In this document: piece by piece, positions 17,443-26,086 of the stretch
How positions within the stretch are numbered: the first letter of the stretch is position 1
How the letters are laid out: each line of letters starts with the position of its first letter
Source of the DNA: Pseudomonas fluorescens
GTDB lineage: Bacteria > Pseudomonadota > Gammaproteobacteria > Pseudomonadales > Pseudomonadaceae
Reading direction: 5' to 3'
Assembly: GCF_902497625.1 (NCBI RefSeq)
Contig: NZ_CABVGX010000011.1
Coordinates: forward strand, 57,824 to 121,823
DNA length: 64,000 nucleotides
The notes under the pieces: generated by a model
What the model saw: the letters and a program-made list of their open reading frames with translations, nothing else
Database searches by the model: none
Told to the model about the DNA's origin: nothing
Made by a program: the position numbers and the translations under genes

Positions 17443-20412
17443 TCAGTTACCCGAGACCCGAACCGATCTGAGCCCCATCAGCCGCAGCGCCGCCGCGAAC
17501 TCTGCCAGATTGGCGTAGCGTCGACCGCTGACAGTTGGCCACGCGGGTCGCTCGATGTAGAGCATCCCGAGGTAGTGGCGGATTGGTGTGCGAACCAGCG
17601 TGCCGTCATTGCTACGATGGATGAGCGTGCTGTTTCCGTCGATATTCATGACCGTGCAATCGCCCGGGTCGAGCAAAGCTTTCTCCAGTGACTCGGCCAG
17701 GGTCACACTCGCCGGTGTATCCAGTTGCAGCCGCAAGTCGTTTTTAACGCTGGTCAGCGGTCGATTGAATTCATCGGTCGCAATGTACCCCGGATCGACT
17801 TCAATCCCTCGGGCCGTGCCTGCCGGCGCGCTCTCGATCCGCAGACTGATCCCGCCTTCCAGCTCGCTCACGCCAGGCACACCTTCCCAGATGGCTGAGT
17901 GGCTGTCGCCGACCAGTGCCACCCAGCGGTGAGCACCTCGGGCGAATTGATCGGCAACGATCACTTCATGCGCGAAAAAATTCATCATCTTCTGGCGGAA
18001 AGTGCTGGTGACACTCTGCATGCCATTGCTCCTGTAACTGGCCAGGCAATCAATGGCCTGGAGCCGGATATGGCTTTTTCGAGCCGCCTTGACCAGTTCC
18101 AGAAAGTTGAATTGCCCGCTGGGGTCAGTGCCATGTCCTGTGTCCAGGTTTTTCAGGTAACGCTCAAGCTCTTCAGACAAGGTGCCGGTGCGGTTGAAAG
18201 CGTCCAGATCGGCCTGGTGAAAGTCAGTCAGCAGGTGCTCCATGTACAGTGTCCTGACTTTCTGCTTGCTCAGCACTTCCATGTTTTCTATCAGAAACTG
18301 CTTGCTGCCGACGCTCGCGTGCTTCTCACCGACCACCAGCCCCGGTGCGCTGTTCAACAATTTTTTGATGATGTCTTTGTTGGCTGAGCGGGCTGGTAAT
18401 TGCGGAATTTCGGCGCGGGGAGGCAAGGGACGCGACTCGAAGAAGGTTGTGGCGTCACGGTACAGCGTCTGCCTCATGGCCTTGAAGGCTTCGATCGGGT
18501 TGCTGCCATCAGGTTTGGCTGGCTGGAGCAGATAGTCCTTGAGTTCGTATTTGCTGCTGGTGCCCTGGGCGATGTTGTTGAGATCTTCGCGTAGAGCCTG
18601 AGGCATGTCGTAGAGGGTTGGCGGGCTGTCAATGTCCGGCAATGGTTCGCTGGCTCGGCCCCAAGGCCACAGCCCATCGAATTTGCCGCCACCCAATAGC
18701 CCGGGTCGCTGGATTGGCTGCCAGGTTCCCGCCTCGTCCAGGCGAATGGGCAAGTTTCGGTGGAAGGAGTAAGGGTTGCCCGGGTCGATGATGACCCAGG
18801 TGTTCAACTCATTGACATACCGCACCTGATAAAAGCTGTCGTCGATGCACACATAGTGGCCACCGCTGGACGGTTGGTAGATGCCCTGGTATTTGCCGTC
18901 GCTGGCCACCGGCTCCAGACCGTCCAGAATTTCATTGGTTTCGAACTCTGAAAGCAGTGCCTCTCCCTCTTTGGCATAAGCCGGGCCGGGGGCCAGCCGG
19001 GCGATAGCGGGAAGGCCCGACGAGTCATCGAGCACCGGCTCGGCAACGTCTTCCTGAACCGTGAAGGTTTCACTGGCTTCAGCTGCTTCAGCTAGCTCCG
19101 ATGCCCCGCGCAGGAAGGGCAAGTTGAACAGGGTTTCGATGCCGCTTGAAATGGCTCCGACGACGCCGGCCCTGCGATCAGTCTTTGAACTGCCATTGAC
19201 CGCTTGATCAATGTTCAAGCCCATCGAAGCGATGCCCGCACCTACCGCAGCCAGTGCCACCGGCCAGCCGACCACGGCCATTGAGCCAAAGACGTGGAGG
19301 AAGGCGTTCAGATAGCCAATCCACATCTTCTCGCGCAGTTCGCCATTTGAGTGCAATGACAAATCTGCATCACTGGCCATCCGTGACTTCACGGAATCTC
19401 GCAGCCAGCTGAAAACGTCGCCAGTGATGGGCCTGGTTTTCTGATTGATCAGATGGTGATCGCTTTTCCCCCAGTTTGAGTAGAGCAGGTCGATCATGGC
19501 GTTCAGGCCAATGTTACCGTCGTCCTGCTGCTGCGCGGCCAGGGGGAAATGCGCCATGAAACGGGCCCTGTTTTGCGCCTGATTGTTTTGTCCCAGAAGC
19601 CACCAATGCAGATCGGTGGGGCTCGCGAAAATATGGAAGCCGTCGACTTCACCCGGTGTATAGAGAATCTGCACGCCATGGCGGTCGGTGATACAGAGGA
19701 TATCAGTGGCGGTGTAACCGCCGATATCCAGTGGGTAAACCAGCAGCTCAGCGTCAACTGACGCCTGCGCTTCGAGCATGGAGCGGCTGATCGGCCACGT
19801 GACATTGCCGGCAACGGCTTTGATCACGGTCTTGAGGTTGTCGTTGTTCAGCCGTGAGCCATCGTGTTCGTCCAGTGCCTGGGTCAAAAAGTTAAGCTTG
19901 GCAAGGGTTCGATAGTCCGCCGAATGAAGGGTCCAGAACCGCTGCATTTTTTGCCGATACAAATCGCTGAAGTTGATCGCCCAGAGATCGTTGATCACTT
20001 TGCTCGGGTACATGCGGACTTCGTTGGTTTCGTTGTATATGGCGGCGTCGGGGCCTTCGTTGTAGAAACCTCCATAGTTATCCAGCAGGTCCGCGTTGTC
20101 CTGGTCATGTGCGCGGAAGCGCTTGACCACCAATTGCGGCAAGGTGAGGGATTGCGAGGGTGTGGGATCGTGCTCCCACCCCAGAAATGCACGGGGGCTG
20201 CTGACCGACGTATTATTGAAGCGATGCCACCAGACCTGGCTCGGGTCTATGTTTTTGATCCCGTGCTTATCCAGAATACCCTGCGCGGCGTCATGCGCCA
20301 TGGCGTGCAAATCGGGACAGGCGTCGGTGAAAGGCAATACCAGCGCCCTTAGCGCCAGTTCGTCCGCGGGGTCGGGAAGCAATAACGCCGGGGACAGGTT
20401 CAATGTGCTCAA
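17443..20412 (-). CDS. Large toxin-like protein with TIKI/EreA/ChaN-type ExH domain (intact motif copy)
   Basis: This 989-residue protein resembles the dermonecrotic-toxin-like, membrane-targeted effector proteins common in Pseudomonas. The N-terminal 350 residues are the conserved region shared with its downstream-numbered neighbour. A long hydrophobic segment follows (about residues 363-402), then a beta-rich linker (about 480-580). Near the C terminus I see GEKH (Glu696, His698), MEH (Glu725-His726) and GDSH (His838). This ExH plus distant His layout is that of the TIKI/EreA/ChaN superfamily, which includes the Ras/Rap1 endopeptidase of MARTX toxins; the assignment is by motif only. The start is TTG at 20412 behind AAGGAG. 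No signal peptide is seen. Confidence 0.75.
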   Translation of the reverse strand: MSTLNLSPALLLPDPADELALRALVLPFTDACPDLHAMAHDAAQGILDKHGIKNIDPSQVWWHRFNNTSVSSPRAFLGWEHDPTPSQSLTLPQLVVKRFRAHDQDNADLLDNYGGFYNEGPDAAIYNETNEVRMYPSKVINDLWAINFSDLYRQKMQRFWTLHSADYRTLAKLNFLTQALDEHDGSRLNNDNLKTVIKAVAGNVTWPISRSMLEAQASVDAELLVYPLDIGGYTATDILCITDRHGVQILYTPGEVDGFHIFASPTDLHWWLLGQNNQAQNRARFMAHFPLAAQQQDDGNIGLNAMIDLLYSNWGKSDHHLINQKTRPITGDVFSWLRDSVKSRMASDADLSLHSNGELREKMWIGYLNAFLHVFGSMAVVGWPVALAAVGAGIASMGLNIDQAVNGSSKTDRRAGVVGAISSGIETLFNLPFLRGASELAEAAEASETFTVQEDVAEPVLDDSSGLPAIARLAPGPAYAKEGEALLSEFETNEILDGLEPVASDGKYQGIYQPSSGGHYVCIDDSFYQVRYVNELNTWVIIDPGNPYSFHRNLPIRLDEAGTWQPIQRPGLLGGGKFDGLWPWGRASEPLPDIDSPPTLYDMPQALREDLNNIAQGTSSKYELKDYLLQPAKPDGSNPIEAFKAMRQTLYRDATTFFESRPLPPRAEIPQLPARSANKDIIKKLLNSAPGLVVGEKHASVGSKQFLIENMEVLSKQKVRTLYMEHLLTDFHQADLDAFNRTGTLSEELERYLKNLDTGHGTDPSGQFNFLELVKAARKSHIRLQAIDCLASYRSNGMQSVTSTFRQKMMNFFAHEVIVADQFARGAHRWVALVGDSHSAIWEGVPGVSELEGGISLRIESAPAGTARGIEVDPGYIATDEFNRPLTSVKNDLRLQLDTPASVTLAESLEKALLDPGDCTVMNIDGNSTLIHRSNDGTLVRTPIRHYLGMLYIERPAWPTVSGRRYANLAEFAAALRLMGLRSVRVSGN

Positions 20413-20444
20413 TTCTCGCTCCTTGAGAAAGTGAATGTCTGAGT

Positions 20445-23400
20445 TCAGTCAGGAATACGACTCTGTAACTCCAGGCCAAATGGAGCCATTTTCCCGGCCA
20501 TTTGTTCAAGACTGACGAAAGCAACATCGTTCAAATCGGGCCAGTTGGGGTTATGGATTGAAAAGTGACCGTCTGCGGATTGTTGAACCGCCGTGCGAAC
20601 AATCATTCCGAGTCGGCTGCGATGCAGTAGCGTGTAATTTCCAGCCGTTTTTTCGAACAGGAAATAGCCTGGATTAATAAGCAGAGTTTGAATCTTCTGC
20701 TCGCTCCAGATGACTGGCGATGCCGGGATCCGCAGGCGCAGATCGCCGTATAAAACGCCGGAATTACCCATCATGATGTCGCCTGGAAACGACTGTCCGG
20801 GCACTTCCACTCCCGGATCGATATCGACACCTGAGGTCTCTCCCGGATTGACTTCCTCTATCCGCAATCCGATGCCTCCCTGCATCTCACTGATGCCTGG
20901 TATCCCTCTGAACGTATTGATGTTTTCCGCCCCGCTCAATACAACCCATTTACCGGGGGAGTTATACGACCTATCAGTAATCATGATTTGATCGGCCAGG
21001 AAGTTGTTCCTCAACTGCTGTTGAGGCCCACGGTCCGGCGCTTTGTAACTGACCGCGCAATCGAGCGCCTGAATACGCACGCCGTTGTCTCTGGCCGTCT
21101 TGACCAACTGCAGCATGTCGAACCGTTCCGCCGGGTCTGTGCCAAGGCCGGACAGGTAGGTTTTCAGGTCCTGAGACATATCGCCGGTTTCGTAAAATGT
21201 ATTGAGCTCGTACTGCGCGAAATCATTGAGCAAGCGGCGCACGTAGATCGTTTTAGCGTGTCGGGCCAGCGAGGGCATGTTTTCAATCATGAAACGCATG
21301 CTGGTAATGCGGTCAAAGGTTTCGCCAACCACCAGGCCAGGCGCCGCTTCGAAAATACGCGCTATGAGATCGTCCATTGGCATGGCTCGACTGATTACGG
21401 GCATCACAGGCCGCGGAGGCAAGTTGGCCCAGGGAGCCCCTGCAAGATATCTTTCGGCTGCCCTGATAAGGTTATTGAGCTGAGCCCGATAAGTGTCGTT
21501 GTAAGGGTCTATGCCTGCCTCGGTATCGGACAGATCCAGCGCCCAGCTTCTCAACGATGTCTGCAACCGCGGCGGCAGGTCATAATTGGTGCTCACCAGG
21601 CGAACCGCTCGAGCGCTCGACGGTTGCGGCGCCATGCCGGGCTCAGTGGACGGCAGCACGTCGGGCTCGACATCAACCGTGGCCGTACATCCCTTGCCCA
21701 TGCATTGCCCACCGCCGTTGAGCCTCAGTGCGCGCATCCGCTCCCATCGGCCTTCGGCATTCAAGCGAACCGGCAACGAATGAGCGAACTGGTTGGGTCT
21801 TTCCGGGTCGACGATGGCCCAGTAACCGCCGCCTCTGGAGTCCTTGAAGTAACGCACGTAGTAGGCGTTGTCATCCAGCAGTATGGCGTAGGACGGGTCG
21901 CTATCGAGCCGGTGAATTCCCTCGAATTTGCCGGATTCGTTAACCACTGAACCGTCATCGAGGATTTCATTGCATTGATACCTGGACGGCACTTCAGGCG
22001 GTGCATTTGTTGCGGGCTCAACTGTGGCGGGCTCTGCGATGTTGACCGGCACACGGTCGCTCTCAACCGGCGTGTTGACCTCAGGCTTGACGCCGGTCTG
22101 CAAATCAGCCTCAGCCGGTTCGAAAAATTCCGTGAGCTCTGCCATCTCGGCGGCTTCAGCAGCTTCAACTTGCGCACCAATCTCCAGCGTTGCGCCAGTA
22201 CCTTTGAGAAAGGGCACATTGAACAGGACATCTATACCATTGAGCACCGCGCCGATAACGCCTTGCTTGCGATCGGCGGCGGTTTTGCCATTCACTGCCT
22301 GGTCGATGTTCAGGCCCATGCTGGCGATGCTTGCTCCGATAACCGGCAGTGCGACAGGCCAGCCAACGGCCGCCATCGGGCCAAAGACTTTAAGGCCGGC
22401 GCTGAAGTAGCCGATCCACAATTTTTTGCGTAACTCGCCATTGGAGGTCAGCGACAGGCTGGCGTCCGCTGACATGGCGCTGCGGGTTGATTCGCGCAGC
22501 CAACTGAACGCGTCACCCTTTATCGCTTGGTTAGTCTGGTTGATCAGGCGGTGATCGGCCTTGCCCCAACCGCTGACCAGCCGGTTCATGATATCGCTGA
22601 TGTTTTCCTCGATCTCGTGGCGATCAGACAAAGGAAAGTGGTCGAGAAATGTGCTGCGCGGCGCGTTTTCATTCATCTGCTGCAAAATCCACCAGTGCAT
22701 GTCCGCTTCACTGTCCACGACATGAAACGCCTGCACTTCACCCGGCAGATACACGATCTGTCGGCCGCCAGGATCCACGATGCGTATAAGGTTGGTGGCG
22801 ACGTGGCCGGCGACATCCAGGGCTCTCACGTCATTGCCTGCGGGGTGCATCGTTTTCAGCATTTTCAGGCTGACTGGCCAGCTGATGGGCCCTATGACCG
22901 AGTCGATGAGGCGTTGGAAGTCATCGCCACTGAGTTGCTTCTGTTCCAGCGCCTGAACGGCACAACTGAGAAAGTTGCACTTGGCCAGGGTGCGAAAATC
23001 GTCCGAAGATGTGCGCCAGAAATGGGCCAGCCGCTCTCGATACAGCGTGCTGAAATCCAGGTCCCAGAAGGCTTTCAAGACTTCGTTGCCGTGCAGACGG
23101 ACCTCGTTGGTGTCATCGAAACTTTCAGCGTCGGGGCCGGCCGAGTAAAAACCGCTGTACAGGTCCAGCAGATCGGCATTGTCCTTGTCAGTGACGCGGA
23201 AACGGTGGATTACCAGTTGCGTGAGCGTCATTGATTCATAGGGTTTTTCGAAGGGATGTTCCCAGCCGGTGAACGACTTCGCGCTGCTTTGAGAGGTCTT
23301 GAATCGGTGAAAATAAACCTGGTCGGGATCAATGCCCTGAAGGCCTCTCCTGATGAGGAGGTCGCTGGCGACCTCATGCGCAACGTCCTGCAGGCTCGGG

Positions 23401-23486
23401 CAGGCCGGAATGAGCGTAGCCGCGATTGCCTTGAGCGCGGCCTTGTCCCGGGCATTCGGCAAGGGGTGGATTTCGGAAGAGTTCAC
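20445..23486 (-). CDS. Paralogous large toxin-like protein with degenerate ExH domain
   Basis: This 1013-residue paralogue of the protein at 17443-20412 has the same order: conserved N-terminal region, hydrophobic segment (about residues 355-395), beta-rich linker, C-terminal ChaN-like part. Its putative active site is lost: GEKH becomes GETF (Phe724), MEH becomes VRR and GDSH becomes GAEN. A Pro/Glu-rich stretch after the hydrophobic part is longer than in the paralogue. I prefer the GTG at 23486, which has AAGGA 8 bases upstream; an ATG three codons earlier abuts the same AAGGA. It is the first gene of the pair, with 32 bases between them. Its role may be regulatory, structural or immunity-like; that is unknown. 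Confidence 0.7.
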   Translation of the reverse strand: MNSSEIHPLPNARDKAALKAIAATLIPACPSLQDVAHEVASDLLIRRGLQGIDPDQVYFHRFKTSQSSAKSFTGWEHPFEKPYESMTLTQLVIHRFRVTDKDNADLLDLYSGFYSAGPDAESFDDTNEVRLHGNEVLKAFWDLDFSTLYRERLAHFWRTSSDDFRTLAKCNFLSCAVQALEQKQLSGDDFQRLIDSVIGPISWPVSLKMLKTMHPAGNDVRALDVAGHVATNLIRIVDPGGRQIVYLPGEVQAFHVVDSEADMHWWILQQMNENAPRSTFLDHFPLSDRHEIEENISDIMNRLVSGWGKADHRLINQTNQAIKGDAFSWLRESTRSAMSADASLSLTSNGELRKKLWIGYFSAGLKVFGPMAAVGWPVALPVIGASIASMGLNIDQAVNGKTAADRKQGVIGAVLNGIDVLFNVPFLKGTGATLEIGAQVEAAEAAEMAELTEFFEPAEADLQTGVKPEVNTPVESDRVPVNIAEPATVEPATNAPPEVPSRYQCNEILDDGSVVNESGKFEGIHRLDSDPSYAILLDDNAYYVRYFKDSRGGGYWAIVDPERPNQFAHSLPVRLNAEGRWERMRALRLNGGGQCMGKGCTATVDVEPDVLPSTEPGMAPQPSSARAVRLVSTNYDLPPRLQTSLRSWALDLSDTEAGIDPYNDTYRAQLNNLIRAAERYLAGAPWANLPPRPVMPVISRAMPMDDLIARIFEAAPGLVVGETFDRITSMRFMIENMPSLARHAKTIYVRRLLNDFAQYELNTFYETGDMSQDLKTYLSGLGTDPAERFDMLQLVKTARDNGVRIQALDCAVSYKAPDRGPQQQLRNNFLADQIMITDRSYNSPGKWVVLSGAENINTFRGIPGISEMQGGIGLRIEEVNPGETSGVDIDPGVEVPGQSFPGDIMMGNSGVLYGDLRLRIPASPVIWSEQKIQTLLINPGYFLFEKTAGNYTLLHRSRLGMIVRTAVQQSADGHFSIHNPNWPDLNDVAFVSLEQMAGKMAPFGLELQSRIPD

Positions 23487-23585
23487 GCTGTTCATCCTTG
23501 AGAAAATGGCCAATGAGCTTGGTCCATTCGCTTTCGGAGAATGCACTGCATATGTACCGCACAAGAGCGTTGAGTGTGTGTCAGC

Positions 23586-24290
23586 TCAGCGCCGTGCGAC
23601 ATCCGAAAAATAGAATTTGTCCAGGGTGTGTCGCGACTCCGTGTATTCGAATTGCCGACCATCCTGCAAGAATGTCTGATTGCTGACCACGATCACATGG
23701 CTCTGGTCGTCAAGGTCGAGGTGCTGCTGGTCTTCTCTGTTGCGCGGCACTGCTTCGATGGTGCGCCGGGCGTAGGCAATTTGCAGTTGCAGTTGCTGTT
23801 CGATGAAGGCGTAGATCGAGTGTTCGGCAATATCCCGCGTCAGGCCTGGAATCACGTCGCTGACGAAATGGTTGATGTCCAGAATGACGCGTTTCCCGTC
23901 GATCCTCCGCACCCGTTTGATCCGGGTGATCAAACTGCCTTCCTGCGCCTGAATATGTTCGAGCAACGGGCCCTCGAGCGGCAGCTGTTCGAACTCGACC
24001 ACTTCGGTACTGACGTCATCGCCCAGCCCGGGTCCGGTTTCCTGAAAGCTGACGATGCCGCCCAGCTGAAGTTCGATCGGGCTGGTCGACAGCACGAAGG
24101 TGCCTTTGCCGTGAATTTTTTGCGCGAAGCCGCGCTCCTGAAGTTGCTCGATGGCCTTGCGCACGGTGCCGCGACTCGCCTGATAGCTGTCCATCAGTTC
24201 GGTCTCGGAAGGTAACCGCGCGCCGCGTTCCAGACGTTCGGTAGTGATACTGGCAAGCAGATCGCTGTAGATCTGGTTGTATTTACTCAT
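23586..24290 (-). CDS. treR: Trehalose operon repressor, GntR/HutC family
   Basis: This 234-residue transcription factor has an N-terminal winged helix-turn-helix of the GntR type (about residues 1-70, with RLPSETELMDSYQASRGTVRKA) and a C-terminal UTRA ligand-binding domain, as in TreR of B. subtilis. In that family the ligand is trehalose-6-phosphate. The ATG at 24290 fits the usual short N terminus; an upstream in-frame start adds seven residues. It is transcribed away from treP, and two palindromic sites of GntR form lie in the shared upstream region. The identification rests on family plus context. Confidence 0.9.
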   Translation of the reverse strand: MSKYNQIYSDLLASITTERLERGARLPSETELMDSYQASRGTVRKAIEQLQERGFAQKIHGKGTFVLSTSPIELQLGGIVSFQETGPGLGDDVSTEVVEFEQLPLEGPLLEHIQAQEGSLITRIKRVRRIDGKRVILDINHFVSDVIPGLTRDIAEHSIYAFIEQQLQLQIAYARRTIEAVPRNREDQQHLDLDDQSHVIVVSNQTFLQDGRQFEYTESRHTLDKFYFSDVARR

Positions 24291-24429
24291 GGGAATGGCT
24301 CTGTGCCGCATTGCTCGAGGTGTCGAACCTTAAGGGCAGGGTAGGCAATTGTCCATGCAGGTTTGGGCGACTTCTCTTTTATCAGTAGGAAAAGTCATCG
24401 CGTGATTTACGCGAAATAAACTAAATCAT

Positions 24430-24445
24430 ACTCGTCTGTACCAGT
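24430..24445. promoter_or_regulatory. Candidate TreR operator 1
   Basis: ACTCGT-CTGT-ACCAGT is a 6-4-6 dyad with one mismatch from the perfect copy 10 bases further on. Together with it, 24430-24441 and 24460-24471 also form a perfect 12-bp inverted repeat. Confidence 0.65.
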
Positions 24446-24447
24446 GG

Positions 24448-24476
24448 TTGATTAAACTCGTACAGACGAGTACTTT
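24448..24476 (+). promoter_or_regulatory. Possible treP promoter
   Basis: TTGATT at 24448-24453, 17 bases, then TACTTT at 24471-24476 is a plausible but imperfect sigma-70 promoter. Operator 2 would fill the spacer, which is where a repressor would block it. Confidence 0.4.
24456..24471. promoter_or_regulatory. Candidate TreR operator 2
   Basis: ACTCGT-ACAG-ACGAGT is a perfect 6-4-6 palindrome between treR and treP. The form fits a dimeric GntR-family repressor. Confidence 0.7.
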
Positions 24477-24525
24477 TCACGTCGGCGTGCTGCCAATAAC
24501 AAAAACCCATAGCGGAAGAACAAGC

Positions 24526-25968
24526 ATGAGCCACGACTATCCGAACATCGTCACCGCCTTGCTGCAAAGCCTCGGTGGCAGTGACAACATCGAGCAGGCC
24601 GCGCACTGCGTGACACGCCTGCGCCTGGCGCTGAAGGATTCAAATCTGGTGAACAGCGCCACGCTGAATCAGATCGATCTGGTCAAAGGCTCGTTCTTCA
24701 CCGGCGGCCTGTTCCAGGTGGTCATCGGCCCCGGTGAGGTCGAAAAGGTTTACGCCGAACTGCGCCGTCAAACCGGTCTGGCGGCGGCAACCATCGCAGA
24801 TGTCAAACAGAAAAGCGCCGACAAGATCAACCCGATGCAGCGGCTGGTCCGGGTTTTTTCCGATGTGTTCATGCCAATTCTGCCGGCGCTGATCATTGCC
24901 GGCCTGCTGATGGGTATCAACAACCTGATCGGCGCCAAGGGTATGTTCATCGAAGGCCTGACGCTGCTTGAGGCCTACCCGGCGCTGGACGGGTTGTGGA
25001 GCCTGATCAACCTGATGGCCAACACGTCGTTTGTGTTCCTGCCGGCACTGGTGGGCTGGTCAGCGGCCAAACGCTTTGGCGGCAGTGAAATCCTCGGCAT
25101 CGTGCTCGGCTTGATGCTGGTGCACCCTGATCTGCTCAACGCCTGGAACTATGGCAAGGCCGTGGCCGGGCTGGACGGTCAGCGTCTGCCGTACTTTGAC
25201 ATTCTCGGGCTGTTCCAGATCGAGAAGGTCGGCTACCAGGGGCAGATCCTGCCAATTCTGCTGGCGGCCTACGTAATGAGCGTTATCGAGAAATGGTTGC
25301 GGGCGCGGGTGCCGAACGCAGTGCAGTTGCTGGTCGTGCCGATCACCACCATCGTTGTCACCGGCGTACTGGCGCTGGCCGTTATCGGTCCGGTGACGCG
25401 GCATCTGGGGATTCTGATCACAGAAGGCCTGGTCACGCTGTTCGAACTTGCGCCGATGGTGGGTGGGGCGATCTTTGGTCTGCTGTACGCACCGTTGGTG
25501 ATCACCGGGATGCACCACATGTTCCTCGCGGTCGACCTGCAGCTTATTTCCACGCAAGGCGGCACGTTCATCTGGCCGATGATCGTGATGTCCAACCTCG
25601 CTCAGGGCAGTGCAGCACTGGCCGTCTTCTACATGGCCCGCAATGCGCGGGATAAGAGCATGGCATCGACTTCGGCAATATCGGCCTACTTCGGCATTAC
25701 CGAACCGGCGATGTTTGGCGTCAACCTGCGCTACAAATTTCCGTTCTACGCAGCACTGACGGGTTCTGCGCTGGGTTGCATTTTTCTGTCATTGAACAGG
25801 ATCCAGGCGTCAGCCATCGGCGTCGGGGGCTTGCCAGGCTTCATTTCGATTATTCCGCAATACATCCCGATGTTCGTGATCGGCATGGTGATTGCCATGG
25901 TCGTGCCGTTTGTACTGACCTGCGTGTTAAGCATGAAGATTGTCCGGCCCGGTTATCGGGTTGCCTGA
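24526..25968 (+). CDS. treP: Trehalose-specific PTS EIIBC component
   Basis: This 480-residue inner-membrane permease imports trehalose as trehalose-6-phosphate. The N-terminal EIIB domain (residues 1-85) carries the phosphorylated Cys28 in AAHCVTRLRL. The EIIC domain, from about residue 105, has about ten membrane segments and belongs to the glucose superfamily. No EIIA domain is attached; that role is supplied by the EIIA-HPr-EI fusion encoded downstream. The ATG at 24526 follows GGAAGA. Earlier in-frame starts would lie across the operators and are not used. It heads the trehalose operon. Confidence 0.93.
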   Translation: MSHDYPNIVTALLQSLGGSDNIEQAAHCVTRLRLALKDSNLVNSATLNQIDLVKGSFFTGGLFQVVIGPGEVEKVYAELRRQTGLAAATIADVKQKSADKINPMQRLVRVFSDVFMPILPALIIAGLLMGINNLIGAKGMFIEGLTLLEAYPALDGLWSLINLMANTSFVFLPALVGWSAAKRFGGSEILGIVLGLMLVHPDLLNAWNYGKAVAGLDGQRLPYFDILGLFQIEKVGYQGQILPILLAAYVMSVIEKWLRARVPNAVQLLVVPITTIVVTGVLALAVIGPVTRHLGILITEGLVTLFELAPMVGGAIFGLLYAPLVITGMHHMFLAVDLQLISTQGGTFIWPMIVMSNLAQGSAALAVFYMARNARDKSMASTSAISAYFGITEPAMFGVNLRYKFPFYAALTGSALGCIFLSLNRIQASAIGVGGLPGFISIIPQYIPMFVIGMVIAMVVPFVLTCVLSMKIVRPGYRVA

Positions 25969-25978
25969 CAGACCGCCT

Positions 25979-26042
25979 TCGCGAGCAGCCTCGCTCCCAC
26001 AGGATGAGCGCATTGCTGTGTGGTAGCGAGCTTGCTCGCGAT
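25979..26042. repeat. REP inverted pair between treP and treA
   Basis: TCGCGAGCAGCCTCGCTCCCACA-type and GGTAGCGAGCTTGCTCGCGA-type arms face each other with a short spacer. It sits inside the operon, where such repeats often act as mRNA-stability or attenuation points. Confidence 0.75.
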
Positions 26043-26086
26043 AAGGCCCGGACGGGCAGCACAAAACTTACTGAAGGAATATCGCC

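Noticed and set aside
17378..17443. Integration site of a mobile element at the guaA 3' end
   Set aside because: guaA ends are known integration targets, but I see no integrase gene and no repeat of the guaA end in the window.
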